DNA of 64,000 nt from Branchipolynoe longqiensis (GCA_030323885.1 CM059194.1:2552495-2616494), one strand, 5' to 3'. Numbered from the stretch's first letter, positions 32,123 through 43,580 are shown. Translations and numbers: made by a program. Notes: a model not told the origin generated them from the sequence alone.

Positions 32123-34011
32123 ATATTACTTTACTATTTCAAACATGAGGTCCACTATACCATACAGTGGCAGAAAGGACTGCTCCATCACCATCACAGT
32201 TTACTGCATGAGGTGGGGGTATGGTAGCCGCCAGGCAGTGCCGCAACATGGGCGCCATCTACTGCGTGTGGCTAGCGTAACCTCCCCCCCCCTCCCCCCA
32301 GAGGAAGTTGACGTGGGAGCTGTCAGGGCAGAGGCGGGTCACTTGATCGTGGATGCAACAGTGAGCGGAGAGTAAAGATGTGTGAAGCAAGCAAACTCGT
32401 TCTTCTGCTTGCTTGGGGGGTCTACTGTGTGAGGGTCAAGTTCCGGGCAGCCAACAAAGGTGCCCCACGACTCATTACTAATACAATTACTAATAACAAT
32501 TAATAAAATTGCGCTAAAAAACAGCAGTATACGTAAACATTATATATATTGATTATTCTTCAATGCTCAGTGGTCCTATTCGGTGGTTCCTGACCATTGT
32601 TTTCAAAATTACCTCCCTTTTTCACACCAGAGGGAGAAAATTGCCTTTCTTATAAGCTTCCCCAAAAGTATTAAGAGCAATGCAGTAAGAAAGAAAAAAG
32701 TCTTGATTATTTTAATTTGGTCAAATAGATTGATGTGTCACGCAAAGACGATAGCCAAATATTGAAATGTCAATAGCCTACCGCTTGTACTTACTGTTTG
32801 TGTTGGCAGCTCGGGGCCTACCACATACTTAGTTCACTTGCAAATTTACAACATGCAACAGCCTCAACAAGGTAATTTCAGGACTGTTTGTCGATGTAAA
32901 ACAGCGATGCTTGAAAGTCACACAAGTGAACAAGATGCATATTTTATCACATGTCACACCAGGGAACCTATATCTACTTTCACGTTGATTGTATTTCACC
33001 AAAAGTGTCAAGTTTGTGTCAAACACTGTGCAGTGGGAACTAGTGGCCCCACCTCAACAAATGAATTCCTATTTGAGAAGTTTTTGTTCGGTTATAGACA
33101 TATTTACTTTTCACTCATACTATGGGTAGGTGTCAATCTGTTATTTAAGAAGTGCTTAATTTAAATAATTATTAATAATAGGCCTACATGAAAGCACAAA
33201 TAACTGCTTCATTCCGTTCTCATGTTGACAGATTATCCTGTTTAACACCAGAGGGAAGCACCTAGTGTTAGTAAGAAAGGCACTAGTTACTGGTTGAGAC
33301 ACCAGGTGTCGGGCCAGCTGTAAACAAAGATTGGGTATAGCGGAATATGTCCACTTGGGGATTGCGTGTCTATCTCCGCCTTATACTTAGACAGAAAGTG
33401 CAAACCTGGAGATTAATCATAATCAAACTCTGTGTATTATAAAGAAGCACGAGAGCACAATAATATATATAAGAAGCGACTTAGTTGCGTCAATCTCAAT
33501 GGTTCTCAAACTTCTGTAGTAGGCCTACAACTGCACGCATGTATTTTGTTAAAAGCGGGCGAAATAGCGAATGGTAGACAGGAAGTGTGAACACTTATTT
33601 GTCTTATATACCAAGTATTAGAAATTTTAGGTACAGGATGAATACTATACAATTTCATATTACAAATACCATTTACTTAGCAAAAGACAAAGTGTCCATG
33701 AAGGAGATCAGATACTACTTGTGCTAGTGAGTAGGCCTAGATTGACATTTCAAAATCGGTTGCATTGTCATAATGCTCAGTTGAACACCAATACTAAATG
33801 GTTTTCCAAAGCTTCTCTAGTTGTGAACTAGAAATCTTCCATTTTCAAGCAACACATGACATGCTTTCTTTCCTGCTACTTTCTTTTCCAGAATGTTCTG
33901 CAGTAACTAACTCACTTGTGGAATAATCCAGAGTTGGATATTCCCGACGTTATGTGTATGTTTCCCAATCAGACTGCTTCAATTCCCCCCCTTAAGGGCG
34001 TAATCAATTAA
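32123..34011. other. Long stretch with no clear repeat or gene
   Basis: This is the longest region without recognised mobile elements. A polypyrimidine tract, AG, a 59-bp open segment and GTGAGC at 32281-32366 could be an exon (see findings). A 108-residue frame at 32838-33164 has no recognisable domain. Confidence 0.4.
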
Positions 34012-34452
34012 TCAACTCGGGTCACCTGAGCCACTTATTGGCGCATGCGCACATCCTACAAACTCGGGTCGAATAATCGAATACGCTTCTCCGCGCTCGG
34101 GTGGACAATTTTTTCTTTTTTTTAAATAACCGATAAAACTACAGCAAAATAGGATTAAAAGTATTTTATGATGGCCTAGTTTAGCTATATTTCCATTTCA
34201 TTAATCTAAGTTATTCTTTAAAAAAAAACATATATGATTGGTACTGGTAGCTCTTATCCTGCAGGACGATACCAGCGCAAATGTGACGTCATCGCTCATA
34301 GCCAACCCCAGCTAGGAGGTGGGTTACTTGGGTCGGATCGTTTTGCACACGGCAGGTGTATTTGTCGACTCTACTCGCCGTGTTCGATTTGAAATTCTGA
34401 TGACTCGGGTGACCATAGTCGCTCGGGTTGTGTTAATCGATTTGTGTCCCTA
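34012..34452. mobile_element. Probable MITE (M7)
   Basis: Imperfect inverted ends (AAGGGCGTAATCAATTAATC on the left, AGGGACACAAATCGATTAAC from the right), each next to a TA, enclose about 440 bp with repeated CTCGGGT words. TA flanks would suit Tc1/mariner, but the ends are too degraded to be sure. Confidence 0.4.
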
Positions 34453-34554
34453 GCCTGTTCCTTTGCCTTCTCTCGCTTGATGAGTTCTACCCTAAGTACT
34501 TTCTGTTTTATCTTGCGCCTGTCCCTTTCTGTTCTTGCAAGCCTACATGCTACA

Positions 34555-34680
34555 ATAATTGATTGGATGCTTTCTACACTCTGGTTGAATAATAAAAAAA
34601 AACCAAGCAATTCTCAGTGTGAATATGGCCTATGCTGCCGACACGAGGTAAAGAAACCACCAATCAATCAATCACTCAAA
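34555..34680 (+). mobile_element. I-type LINE 3' tail
   Basis: A 3' UTR end with GAATATGGCCTATGCTGCCG and an (AATC)n tail. It is truncated to about 125 bp. Confidence 0.75.
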
Positions 34681-34913
34681 TCCTATAAGAAAGATAGCAC
34701 ATTGTTGCATTGAGAGATTGCTGTTTATTAGGGCTGAACATCCCCATGATTTTCTCGGCATCTATGTTAATTGTTATGCGGACATGTTGATAATGACTCC
34801 TTCAGTTTGTCAGTGACGTTGAGCTCAACATACGTGTTGTACTGCCTTTCTAAGACAGTGATGACAGCCTGAATACAACTCTTAATCATTGGACAGAATA
34901 AGGGATCCACTGG

Positions 34914-35147
34914 CAGGGGCATAGCTAGGCATATGCGCGTATGCCAAAACGTCCACATCGTTTTGTCCAAAAAAAATTAAATTAAAAAATAATAAAGAGA
35001 GAGAGAGAGAGGAGGCATGTAGTAGTCCGGAGTGTCGAAAACTCAAGTCGAAAATGTGTAAAATTCGCCAGCTTAAGCTTAAGCGGCCCCCTAAACCCCC
35101 TGCCAAAATTAGGAGTACACATCATTAAAGGTCTAGCTACACCCCTG
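34914..35147. mobile_element. MITE family M3, copy 2
   Basis: The ends CAGGGGCATAGCTAG and CAGGGGTGTAGCTAG (from the right) match copy 1 at 9731-9962 nearly throughout, including the GAGAGAGAGAGGAGGCATG stretch. Confidence 0.8.
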
Positions 35148-35394
35148 CCTGGCATATCTCGACGTTTCCTAAACGTGTTCTCGAATACCATTTTAAGTTA
35201 GGCATATTCTATACAATGAGCAGAGAAAAGTGCACAAGTTGTGCATGTAGACAGCACATTACAAATATTTGGAAATAATACTATTAGCTATTAGTAGATA
35301 GGCCTGCATAGCCTACTGACTGCTTCCGTATACATATCAGTAATACAAATGACTGCCTGAATGCAAATGACACCATATTATCATAAACGACCAA

Positions 35395-35520
35395 TCAATC
35401 AATGATTATATGTAAAGGCGATGGTTGAATAAAAAACAAACAATTCTCACCGTGAATATGGCCTATGCTGCCGATACGGTGTAACTCAACCACCAATCAA
35501 TCAATCAATCAATCAATCCT
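35395..35520 (+). mobile_element. I-type LINE 3' tail
   Basis: GAATATGGCCTATGCTGCCG followed by a (CAAT)n tail of seven units, the longest tail in the window. Confidence 0.75.
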
Positions 35521-35734
35521 TATTCCACAGCTCCTTACCCTATCCTAGTAATGCCAAGTGCCAAGCATATACATATGTTGCGTTAACATAAACAAATCTC
35601 TTTAGCCTATTGTCTTTTGCTTCTCTGTTGAATCATTATATGTAAAAACGATGGTTGTATAAACAAATTAAAAGAATTCTCGCCCGGAAGGACTGGTTAG
35701 CTGTCACAAGTCGGTACCTGTCTTCATATGACCT

Positions 35735-36265
35735 TATGTAAAGTCCACGGCTCGAATCTGTGGTTGTGTAGGCAGGCTATAGTGAAATCAATACAGGCAA
35801 AGAGAAAGGAAGAGTATAAAGAGTGAAAGAAGAGAGAGAGTCAAGCCCTCTGGTTTATTATTTATATGATAACTGGATCCAGCATAGTGTATCACCCCAC
35901 CCCATTCTCCCAATGAGAAACAAGAATTTCTAGCTCCAGTAATGAGAAACAAGCAGTCCCAGTCCACATGGTTACAGTGATCTGCCCACCACCACCAAGC
36001 TGTGTGGCTCCCCTGGCCAGCACCTGCCTTGAGCCTGAGTGTGGTGATCGTGACTAGCAGAGGGGGGAGGGTGTAGTGTGTAGGGCTCTGAGTGCCCCTT
36101 ACACACTATCTTACTAGCACCACAATGTCTATTTATCTATCAATCAAGCACCACCAGCAACTACATAAACACATCTATGCACCTGGCCATGTATACCCGT
36201 GTCATAAATAGAACATTTGCATTCCCCCACCAATGTATCATTATCGGAATATTTTATACTTAGAT
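35735..36265 (+). repeat. Interspersed repeat family R1, copy 2
   Basis: It matches 6620-7125 and, in reverse, 55900-57110. It begins with GGCTCGAATCTGTGGTTG, which looks like a tRNA B box, and ends with TTATCGGAATATTTTATAC. A short SINE-1 fragment precedes it at 35690-35734 and another follows near 36268-36300. Confidence 0.6.
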
Positions 36266-36529
36266 GCTGCTATGACGTAAAACTCCCAACAACCAACCAA
36301 GGCACACTAATCTTCACTGTCTGCTGTTCCAGTGCCCGCTGAGCAGCAGCCGAGCTCCTCTGGGGAGAGTTCCGCTTCCGGCCGCTTGGTGGCAGCACCT
36401 GTTGTCTAAGCGAGACTTTCCCATGGCTGGCCACGTTGACAAACAAACTGAAGTAGCCTCTGTCAATACCAGCCCCAGGAACTGGATTATTACTTTCTCA
36501 GTGGGCTGGCTGTAAATAACTGAAGGTTG

Positions 36530-38900
36530 CGTGAGGGGGGAGGGTAAGGGGGGGGAGGACGAAGGGTGTGTGGGAGTGGGTAAGTTTGGGGGACGCGGAT
36601 AAGTGGGTGCTTAGTTGGGTGGGTGGAGATAGGTAAGTTTTGGGGAGTTATTTGGGAGTGTCTGTGGATAGACGGGTGTTTAGTTGGGTATGTGGGGTTG
36701 GCTAAGTTTGGCGGGTGATGGGGTGGGTGGAGATAGGTAAGTTTGGGGAGTTATTGGGTGTGTCTGTGGATAGACGGGTGTTTAGCGGGTGATGGGGTGG
36801 GTGGAGATAGGTAAGTTTGGGGAGTTATTTGGGAGTGTCCGTGGATAGACGGGTGTTTAGTTGGGTACATGGGGTTGGCTAAGTGTGGCGGGTGATGGGG
36901 TGGGTGGGGATGGGTAAGTTTGGGTGGTGGATAAGTGGGTGTTTAGTCTGGTGGTTGGGGGTTGGGTAAGATTGGGAGGGGTGATTAGGTGGGTGGGGGT
37001 GGATGGGTGGCAGTGGATAAGTTTGGGAGTGGGTGGAAGGGTGTGTGTGGATAATTGGGAGGTTCGTTGGGTAGGTGGGGATGGGTCAGTTTGGTGGTGA
37101 TTGGGTGGGTGGGGATGGGTCAGTTTCGTGGGGGTGGGTCAGTTTGGTGGTGATTGGGTGGGTGGGGGTAGGTCAGTTTGGTGGTGATTGGGTGGGTGGG
37201 GGTGGGTCAGTTTGGTGGTGATTGGGTGGGTCAGGGTGGGTAAGTTTGGTGGGTGATTGGGTGGGTGGGGGTGGGTCAGTTTGGTGGTGATTGGGTGGGT
37301 GGGGGTGGGTAAGTTTAGGGGGTGATTGGGTGGGTGGGAGTGGGTAGGTTTGGTGGTCATTGGGTGGGTCGGAGTGCGTCAGTTTGGTGGTGATTGGGTG
37401 GGTGGGGTGGGTATGTTTAGGGGTGATTGGGTGGGTGGGGGTGGGTAAGTTTGGGGGGTGATTGGGTGGGTGGGGGTGGGTAAGTTTGGTGGTGATTGGG
37501 TGGGTGGGGGTGGGTAAGTTTAGGGGTGATTGGGTGGGTGGGGGTCGGTAAGTTTGCGGGTGATTGGGTGGCTGGGGATGGGTCAGTTTGGTGGTGATTG
37601 GGTGGGTGGGGGTGGGTAAGTTTAGGGGTGATTGGGTGGCTGGGGGTGGGTAAGTTTGTTGGTGATTGGCTGGGTGGGGTGGGTAGGTTTGGTGGTGATT
37701 GGGTGGGTGGGAGTGGGTCGGTTTGGTGGTGATTGGGTGGGTGGGGGTAGGTCAGTTTGGTGGTGATTGGGTGGGTGGGGGTGGGTAAGTTTAGGGGTGA
37801 TTGGGTGGGTGGGGGTGGGTAGGTTTGGGTGGTGATTGGGGTGGGTGGGAGTGAGTCGGTTGGTGGTGATTGGGGGGGTGGGGGTTGGTCAGTTTGGTGG
37901 TGATTGGGTGGGTGGGGGGGGCTAGTTTGGGGGTGATTGGGTGGGTGGGGGTGTGTAAGTTTGGTGGTGATTGGGTGGGTGGGGCTGGGTAAGTTGCGGG
38001 TGATTGGGTGGGTGGGGGGGTGGGTAAGTTTGGTGGTGATTGGGTGGGTGGGGGTGGGTAAGTTTGGTGGTGATTGGGGTGGGTGGGGGTGGGTAAGTTT
38101 GGGGTGATTGGGTGGGTGGGGGGTGGGTAGGTTTGGTGGTGATTGGGTGGGTGGGGGTGGGTAAGTTTAGGGGTGATTGGATGGGTGGGGGGTGGGTAAG
38201 TTTGGTGGTGATTGGGTGGGAGGGGGTGGGTAACATAGGGGTGATTGGGTGGGTGGGGGTGAGTAAGCTTAGGGTGATTGGGTGGGTGGGAGTGAGTAGG
38301 TTTGGTGGTGATTGGGTGGGTGGGGGTGGGTAAGTTTGCTGGTGATTGGGTGGGTGGGGGTGGGTAAGTTTTGGGTGATTGGGTGGGTGCGCGTGGGTAA
38401 GTTTGGGGGTGATTGGGTGGGTGGGGTGGGTAAGATTAGGGGTGATTGGGTGGGTGGGGGTGGGTAAGTTTGGTGGTGATTGGGTGGGTGGGGGGTGGGT
38501 AAGTTTGGCGTGATTGGGTGGGTGGGGGTGGGTAAGTTAGGGGTGATTGGTGGGTGGGGGTGGGTAAGTTGGGGGGTGATTGGGTGGGTGGGGTGGGTAA
38601 GTTTGGGGTGATTGGGTGGGTGGGGGTGGGTAAGTTTGGGGGTGATTGGGTAGCTGGGAGTGGGTAGTTTGCTGGTGATTGAGTGGGTGGGGGTGGGTAA
38701 GTTTGGGGGTGATTGGGTGGGGGTGGGTAAGTTTGGGGTGATTGGGTGGGTTGGACTGGTAAGTTTGGGGGGTGATTGGGTGGGTAAGTTTGCGGTGATT
38801 TGGTGGGTGCATGGATAAGGGTGTGATTAGTTGGGTGGGTAAGTTTGGGGGTGGGAGGGGGTAGGTAGGTTTGGGGCTGGTTGGGTGGGTGTGCGCGGCT
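36530..38900 (+). repeat. G-rich minisatellite, period about 33 bp
   Basis: About 70 units of the form GGTGATTGGGTGGGTGGG followed by a GGTGGGTAAGTTTG-like half. The first 500 bp are degenerate. Each unit has four or more GGG tracts with one-base loops, so the plus strand has strong G-quadruplex potential. The complement opens THPITTKLTHPHPPNH-like frames on minus that are not credible proteins. The array starts where the SGNH-like ORF loses coding character. Confidence 0.9.
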
Positions 38901-38959
38901 GGTGCTTGACGGCCGGAAGGGTGATTGGGGCAGGTGGGTGGTCGGGGGGTGGAACCGTG

Positions 38960-39640
38960 TGGTTGAGAATAGGTGGGTGGGACAGTGTGGGTGGTGTGGG
39001 TGGGAGGGTGGGGGTGCCATTCCCTGTCCTCTTCCCATGCCTTGTTTTGTGTATGTACTTAGCATACCTCGCTATGGCTACTCCACTGTTTCGGCTGTTG
39101 GTTAGGTGGTGGATGTAGGCGTTCAGTTCTGGTGTGGATTCATCTACCAGTCTTTGGTAGTCTTGGTAGCCTTGGTTTCTGCTGCGGCCACAGTCCATAT
39201 CTATGTGCATGCCCACAAGCTTGCATACCACCGGCAATTCTGTTAGTTGGCTGAGTGTGTCGTGAGCGAGTTTGTACTCCTTTGTCATGTACTCCATGAG
39301 TGCCACTTTCGTGGCATACCTTTACTGTTAGGTCGCAGATTCCTGCCATCATGTATATCTGTGCTGGTGGGGCACATCTTCTGTATTTCCTGTATACAGT
39401 ATTTGCTATCCTGGCAATGGATGCTCCTGGTACAGATTCTACTATCTCTCTGTAATTTAGTGCATTGTGGTGCAGACCCTTCAGATGCGTGGTTAGTGCT
39501 CTTACTCTTGAGACTCCACTGATTATGACCGTTTTCTGGATTTTGGTATCCATTTGCTTAAACGACCCGCTTCTAATTTGATGTCGTCGTTGTAATTCGC
39601 AGTTGATGGTTTGTTGATTTGATTTTGTCTTGGGTGGAAG
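38960..39640 (-). pseudogene. SGNH-hydrolase-like domain of the NADAR/SGNH element
   Basis: SGNH/GDSL hydrolases are esterase-fold enzymes found in several retroelement ORF1 proteins. The minus frame 39700-39300 reads KTVIISGVSRVRALTTHLKG (block I, usual GDS replaced by GVS but serine kept), SVPGASIARIANTVYRKY (the PGASI motif), and AQIYMMAGICDLTVKV (block III, GxND position as GICD). One base shift at about 39315 moves it to the frame of 39306-38827 (TKEYKLAHDTLSQLTELPVV and LNAYIHHLTNSRNSG). No D-x-x-H block V was found before the sequence runs into the minisatellite near 38990. The enzyme is probably inactive. Confidence 0.6.
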
Positions 39641-39829
39641 TGGAGCATGCTTGCCTGTTGCTATGCTCTTCGCACCTCCTTTTGGCCTGCGGGAGATCAC
39701 TGTCTCATTTATATTTTCTTCTATATTTATTGGTGCTTATTTTGATGTTCATTTTGGTGTTTATTTTGGTGTTTCTTTTCTGCTTATTTGATCTATTTAT
39801 TTGGCTGGTTATTTATTTGTTGGTGTTTG

Positions 39830-40460
39830 TTAGACTTTCCTTGACTTTTTGGAGGATGTCTCCCATCTTGTTTTTGTATTCTTGCTTGACCGTTTCACCT
39901 TCACTGGCTGAGTGTAGAAACCAACCTGAGCCCCAGTATGTGGCAGCAGTTTCCTGGGGCAACTATTAGCTTTTTCTTTAGTTCCACATTTTGGGTGAAT
40001 TTTGCATGGATGATATTCTCTAAGACATTTCTGTTTGTTTTGCACCATTCCAGTGTTCTCCATATTTGTTTGCCATTGCCCTTGTCGTATATGGGTTCTC
40101 TGCATTGTCAATCATCCTCATTATGTCATGTTTCTCATGGAATTTGGACATTATCGAGCAGTAATATTGCTCAGATGATGTGTATGTTTTCCCATCTTTT
40201 CCTGTGATGTCACACTTGTAGAGGTTGCGGAAGGGGGAGTTGTGTCCTTGGAAGGACACTCCCCAGGCATGTTCTCTGGTTGCTGCTTTCTCTGTGGTGA
40301 TTTCTGTTATTTCTATTTTCCCAAAGTCGTTGGGTGTGTATATTGTTCCATTTACCTCGATGTTGCACCCTCTCATTTTGACTGATTTGATCTTTTCATT
40401 TTTGCTTTCAGTTGCTAGTGTGTACATTTGTTGTATGTTTTTTTCACTTAGCATTTCAGC
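39830..40460 (-). pseudogene. NADAR (YbiA-like) domain in a retroelement-like ORF
   Basis: NADAR proteins act on ADP-ribose-linked compounds, and bacterial YbiA is an N-glycosidase of riboflavin intermediates. The minus frame from 40454 has an N-terminal lead (MRGCNIEVNGTIYTPNDF), then GVSFQGHNSPFRNLYKCDIT, TYTSSEQYYCSIMSKFHEKH and ANKYGEHW, which follow the NADAR pattern of SNFYP-like, E-x-YY and W motifs. After a shift at about 40050 the next frame gives HAKFTQNVELKKKLI (the AKF-QN motif). After a second shift at about 39970 the third frame gives AATYWGSGWFLHS (the WGxG motif). All main motifs are thus present but split over three frames. Position between a coiled coil and an SGNH domain suggests one former polyprotein. 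Confidence 0.75.
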
Positions 40461-40756
40461 TTCTGTTCTTACTGGTCTAATTGTTACTTTGCTGTATTCT
40501 TTTTTGTTTTAGAGAGTTTTCTTTTTTCGAAAGAGCTCTTTTTTTGTGATTCCTTCTCCAGTTGGATTCTGATGCTTCTTGGTCTGTTTTATTCCCCCGT
40601 TATTCTGAGAGAGAGAGAGTGGGTCTTTGGGTTCCCCATCCTGTTTTTTGCCTTACGCCTGTTTTTTGTCTGCTGCATTTTTTGTTTCTGGTGTTTTGTC
40701 ACTACCGTCCTGGGCTTTTGTCACTACCGTCCAGCCAAAATCGCAGTCTGCTCCAT

Positions 40757-41246
40757 TTAGCAAATCTGTAACCGTTTTTCTATGCTTTCGTCTTCCTTTT
40801 CTGGGATGCCGTGCACGATGACACTAAGCTTTTTATTTTCATGGTTTGGTGCTTGGGTTTGTGCTGTTCCCCATGTGGGCGGCTTCTCTTTGTCAGTGGG
40901 AGTTGGCCTTGTGTTGTTGGTATTGGTGTTTACATTTGTGTCATTCTTTTTTGTCTTTAGTTTTTTGTATTCTGCTTTGTACCACATGCATTCTATTTGC
41001 AATGTGTTGTAAGCTACCTGTAGTGTCTGAAGTTTGCTCCAGTATTCGTACTCGTTATCCATTGTAGTTGTTTAGTTTTTTCCATCCGTCATTTCTGTCC
41101 ACAAGTTTTTTGTTTGCTTTTTCCTTTTCCAATTCCTCCTTTACTGTTTGAATTACCAGCTTTATTATGTCTTCCTTGACTAGTTGCTGGCCTTCATTAT
41201 CTGCTATTTCTACTACCTTCTCCAGGGTATCGTCATTTCCCAGCAT
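40757..41246 (-). pseudogene. Coiled-coil N-terminus of the NADAR/SGNH ORF (ORF1-like)
   Basis: The minus strand opens at 41246 with IIKLVIQTVKEELEKEKANK and, after a +1 shift near 41063, continues with WSKLQTLQVAYNTLQIECMW and a lysine-rich linker. It then reads KLSVIVHGIPEKEDESIEKR, a wording common at the start of the RNA-binding domain of LINE ORF1 proteins. A coiled coil followed by this motif suggests a nucleic-acid-binding ORF1 protein. Between 40757 and 40500 the sequence is low in complexity and frames are broken. Confidence 0.55.
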
Positions 41247-41507
41247 TTTTAACGGTTGGTTTTAGATTGTGTTGTTTTTCCTCCTGTTAATTCAGTAGAT
41301 TCCTCCTGTGTGTGTTGTATTTACATTCCTGGGTCCTTATCCTATGGTATCCTGGGGTAATCTATGAGGAAAATCCACTTAGATTTTAGTGTTATGCAGG
41401 GTTTTGAACATTGGTTCTCACGTTAATCAGCGTCCGCATTTTCAGCGTCCACCTCCTGTCGCCATCTTGTTGCAATTGAATGCAAACTGGGGAGGGGCAC
41501 ACACTTT

Positions 41508-41760
41508 GATCACCTAAACTGCCAGAGTGCATCCACAAAAATAGACATAACAAAAATCCACCTAAAAATTGAAAATCTTGATGTACTAACACTGTCGGAA
41601 ACCTGGTTCACCTACAGGCACCAAGACAACACCCTCAACATAGGTGGGTATAGGCTTGTACGTAAGGACAGACATGTCAGGGGTATTTTGCTTGAACACA
41701 ATCACCAGATCTTCTCACTGATCACATAAATATAAAACCAACAGATGCTTTCTTTAATGA
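41508..41760 (+). pseudogene. LINE apurinic-type endonuclease fragment
   Basis: The plus strand reads LNCQSASTKIDITKIHLKIE and NLDVLTLSETWF, which is the start of the endonuclease of LINE ORF2. The glutamate of SETW is the expected catalytic residue. It continues with GGYRLVRKDRHVRG and fades by about 41760. No RT follows. It lies head to head with the minus-strand coiled-coil ORF. Confidence 0.75.
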
Positions 41761-42082
41761 TAAAATATTATTTGCCAGTTGAACAAAATGACCATGATAT
41801 GAGATGTAATACATAAAAATCCTTCTGTTTAAATGTGTATTCAATCCTTAATTACTCTTAAATGGAACACCATATGTGGCAGCAGTTAATTGATGCAGCA
41901 GGTGTGTCTCTTTACAGTGATATAAATTGTATTGCCAGTTAAAACAAGTTCACTGGATATAGGTGATAACACATTTTCCTATAGTAAAGCCTACCAATTA
42001 ATGTACTGAAATACATCAACGATACAGATTGCATCAACAGACTCTCATTCCAGGTGTTTCCCCAACCTGATAATGGTCCTTG
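41761..42082. other. AT-rich unassigned stretch
   Basis: Possibly more of the LINE endonuclease in decayed form. No further motif is seen. Confidence 0.3.
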
Positions 42083-42506
42083 ATACCCCAGTCACACTAG
42101 AGCCAGCTTTCGCCACCAACCGCCTGACATCCAAAAGGTTGCCAACCACCATTAAAAAATGCAGCAGTTGGCGCCGGGTCAGCACCATGGCACTGACCAG
42201 ATGGTGAGCGTGGCATTGCATGTGTTGGCACTGCCAGTTTGGCGCTGACTCGCCAACCAAGAGGTAGCTGACCTGGCGGCGATTGGCTGGTGCCAGGTTG
42301 CCAACCACTGGCTACCCCACACCGACTGCACTGGACACAAGGAGGTTGCAAGTGCAGCAGCTGTATCGATCTTGCGTCTAAAATTCTAAAATCGTTGCTG
42401 GGAGGTTGGCGACTTTGCGGCGCCAGCGCATAATGGGGGACGTTAGTAGGACGTTTTGACTTCGCGAATCGACCATAGGCGAATGCAGGCCTCGTGTGAC
42501 TGAGGT
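42083..42506. mobile_element. Hairpin MITE (M8)
   Basis: Inverted ends CCCCAGTCACACTAGAGCC and, from the right, CCTCAGTCACACGAGGCCT lie next to TA on both sides. The inner part has palindromic TTGGCGCC and GGCGCTGACTCGCC words. The CAGTCACAC end resembles that of family M5, so it may be a relative. Confidence 0.6.
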
Positions 42507-42744
42507 ATAAAAGCCTATGAATTACTTAAATTGATAATTAAAAAAATGTAAGTATTGGAAAATCCTTGAAATCTGTCTTTAAGGGCCAAATGTCATGAAA
42601 AGTCATGACAATTTGAAATTAAGTTTGAATTTTGGAACCTTAGTTTGCCAAAAAAATGCCAGATTTGTGTGACCTTTTGTTACTGAATTTTCCGCCTTTC
42701 ATTGACTTTTGGATGGTCAGATGATTCGAACATCCTCGCAGGGT

Positions 42745-42855
42745 TGTATCATGCAACAGTGGGATATCAGGTCATGGTGCTGGTGGTCTGATCTCCCAGT
42801 AGGGCAGCACTATAAAGGAACTCGAGTGCGCTCTGCCACAAGCTTCTAGCGATGA
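42745..42855 (+). mobile_element. SINE-1 fragment
   Basis: The SINE-1 middle part with GGGATATCAGGTCATGGTGC and AGGGCAGCACTATAAAG. Confidence 0.65.
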
Positions 42856-43500
42856 GTGTAATATATTTATCTCAAATCAATGCTTATCGCGTCTTAGAAA
42901 AGAGCTCTTCAAGTTATGGGCAGCATAAATACACCATCACCCCCCCCCCGCCCCCGTCCAAAAATAAAGAATCACATCCCGCAGATCCTCAGACATATCA
43001 CCCATATCGGGTAATAACCACTTCACTATAACCAATCGATCTGCCCGCTTGCAGTGTGCGTCAATACCGCGCCATGTAGGACTCCATGGAAACACTCCAG
43101 TAGAGCTTCTATGATGTCAAAGGCTTGTCATGTAACAGGGTCAAGGTGGCAGCATTGTCTCCAGCTTTGCACTTCAGCTCCCACCGCCCCACTCAACTGT
43201 TCTTGGGGCAATCTCCTGTCGGCTATTGGGGATAGCATGGTCTCGCCTGCACTGGTTCACAAACCGTGCTAAGTTTGCTAACAGGTCAGGTTATTGCCAC
43301 CATTTAAACAATATTATATATATATATATATTGTTTAATTATTTGTTGTTTGGCAAGGCATTACTGATATGCCTGCGCAACACTGGCAGATCCCTGTGAA
43401 CCTAAGGGCACAATGCTACAAATATGAAGATGGTGTAGCAGTCCGCAGTGTTCTCTCAGACATATATATGTGGATAGGGTGATTTCATCGATATAGGAGA
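42856..43500. other. Unassigned stretch
   Basis: Contains a C-run near 42940 and a TA run near 43317-43331. A 72-residue frame at 43054-43272 has no recognised domain. Confidence 0.35.
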
Positions 43501-43504
43501 GTGG

Positions 43505-43580
43505 TCAATCTGATTTGATTTGATTGATTGGTGGTTTCTTTACGCCGTGTCGGCAGCATAGGCCATATTCACGCAGTCAA
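43505..43580 (-). mobile_element. I-type LINE 3' tail
   Basis: A reverse-oriented tail with CGGCAGCATAGGCCATATTC and (TTGA)n. Confidence 0.7.

Noticed and set aside
37139..38820. Proline/threonine-rich frames on the minus strand
   Set aside because: Complement of the G-rich minisatellite and not a protein. Only the sequence from about 38990 upward has non-repeat coding character.
39247..41067. Plus-strand hydrophobic frames such as 39619-39969 and 40782-41067
   Set aside because: Shadows of the minus-strand coiled-coil/NADAR/SGNH ORF; their leucine/phenylalanine richness comes from the complement of lysine- and glutamate-rich codons.
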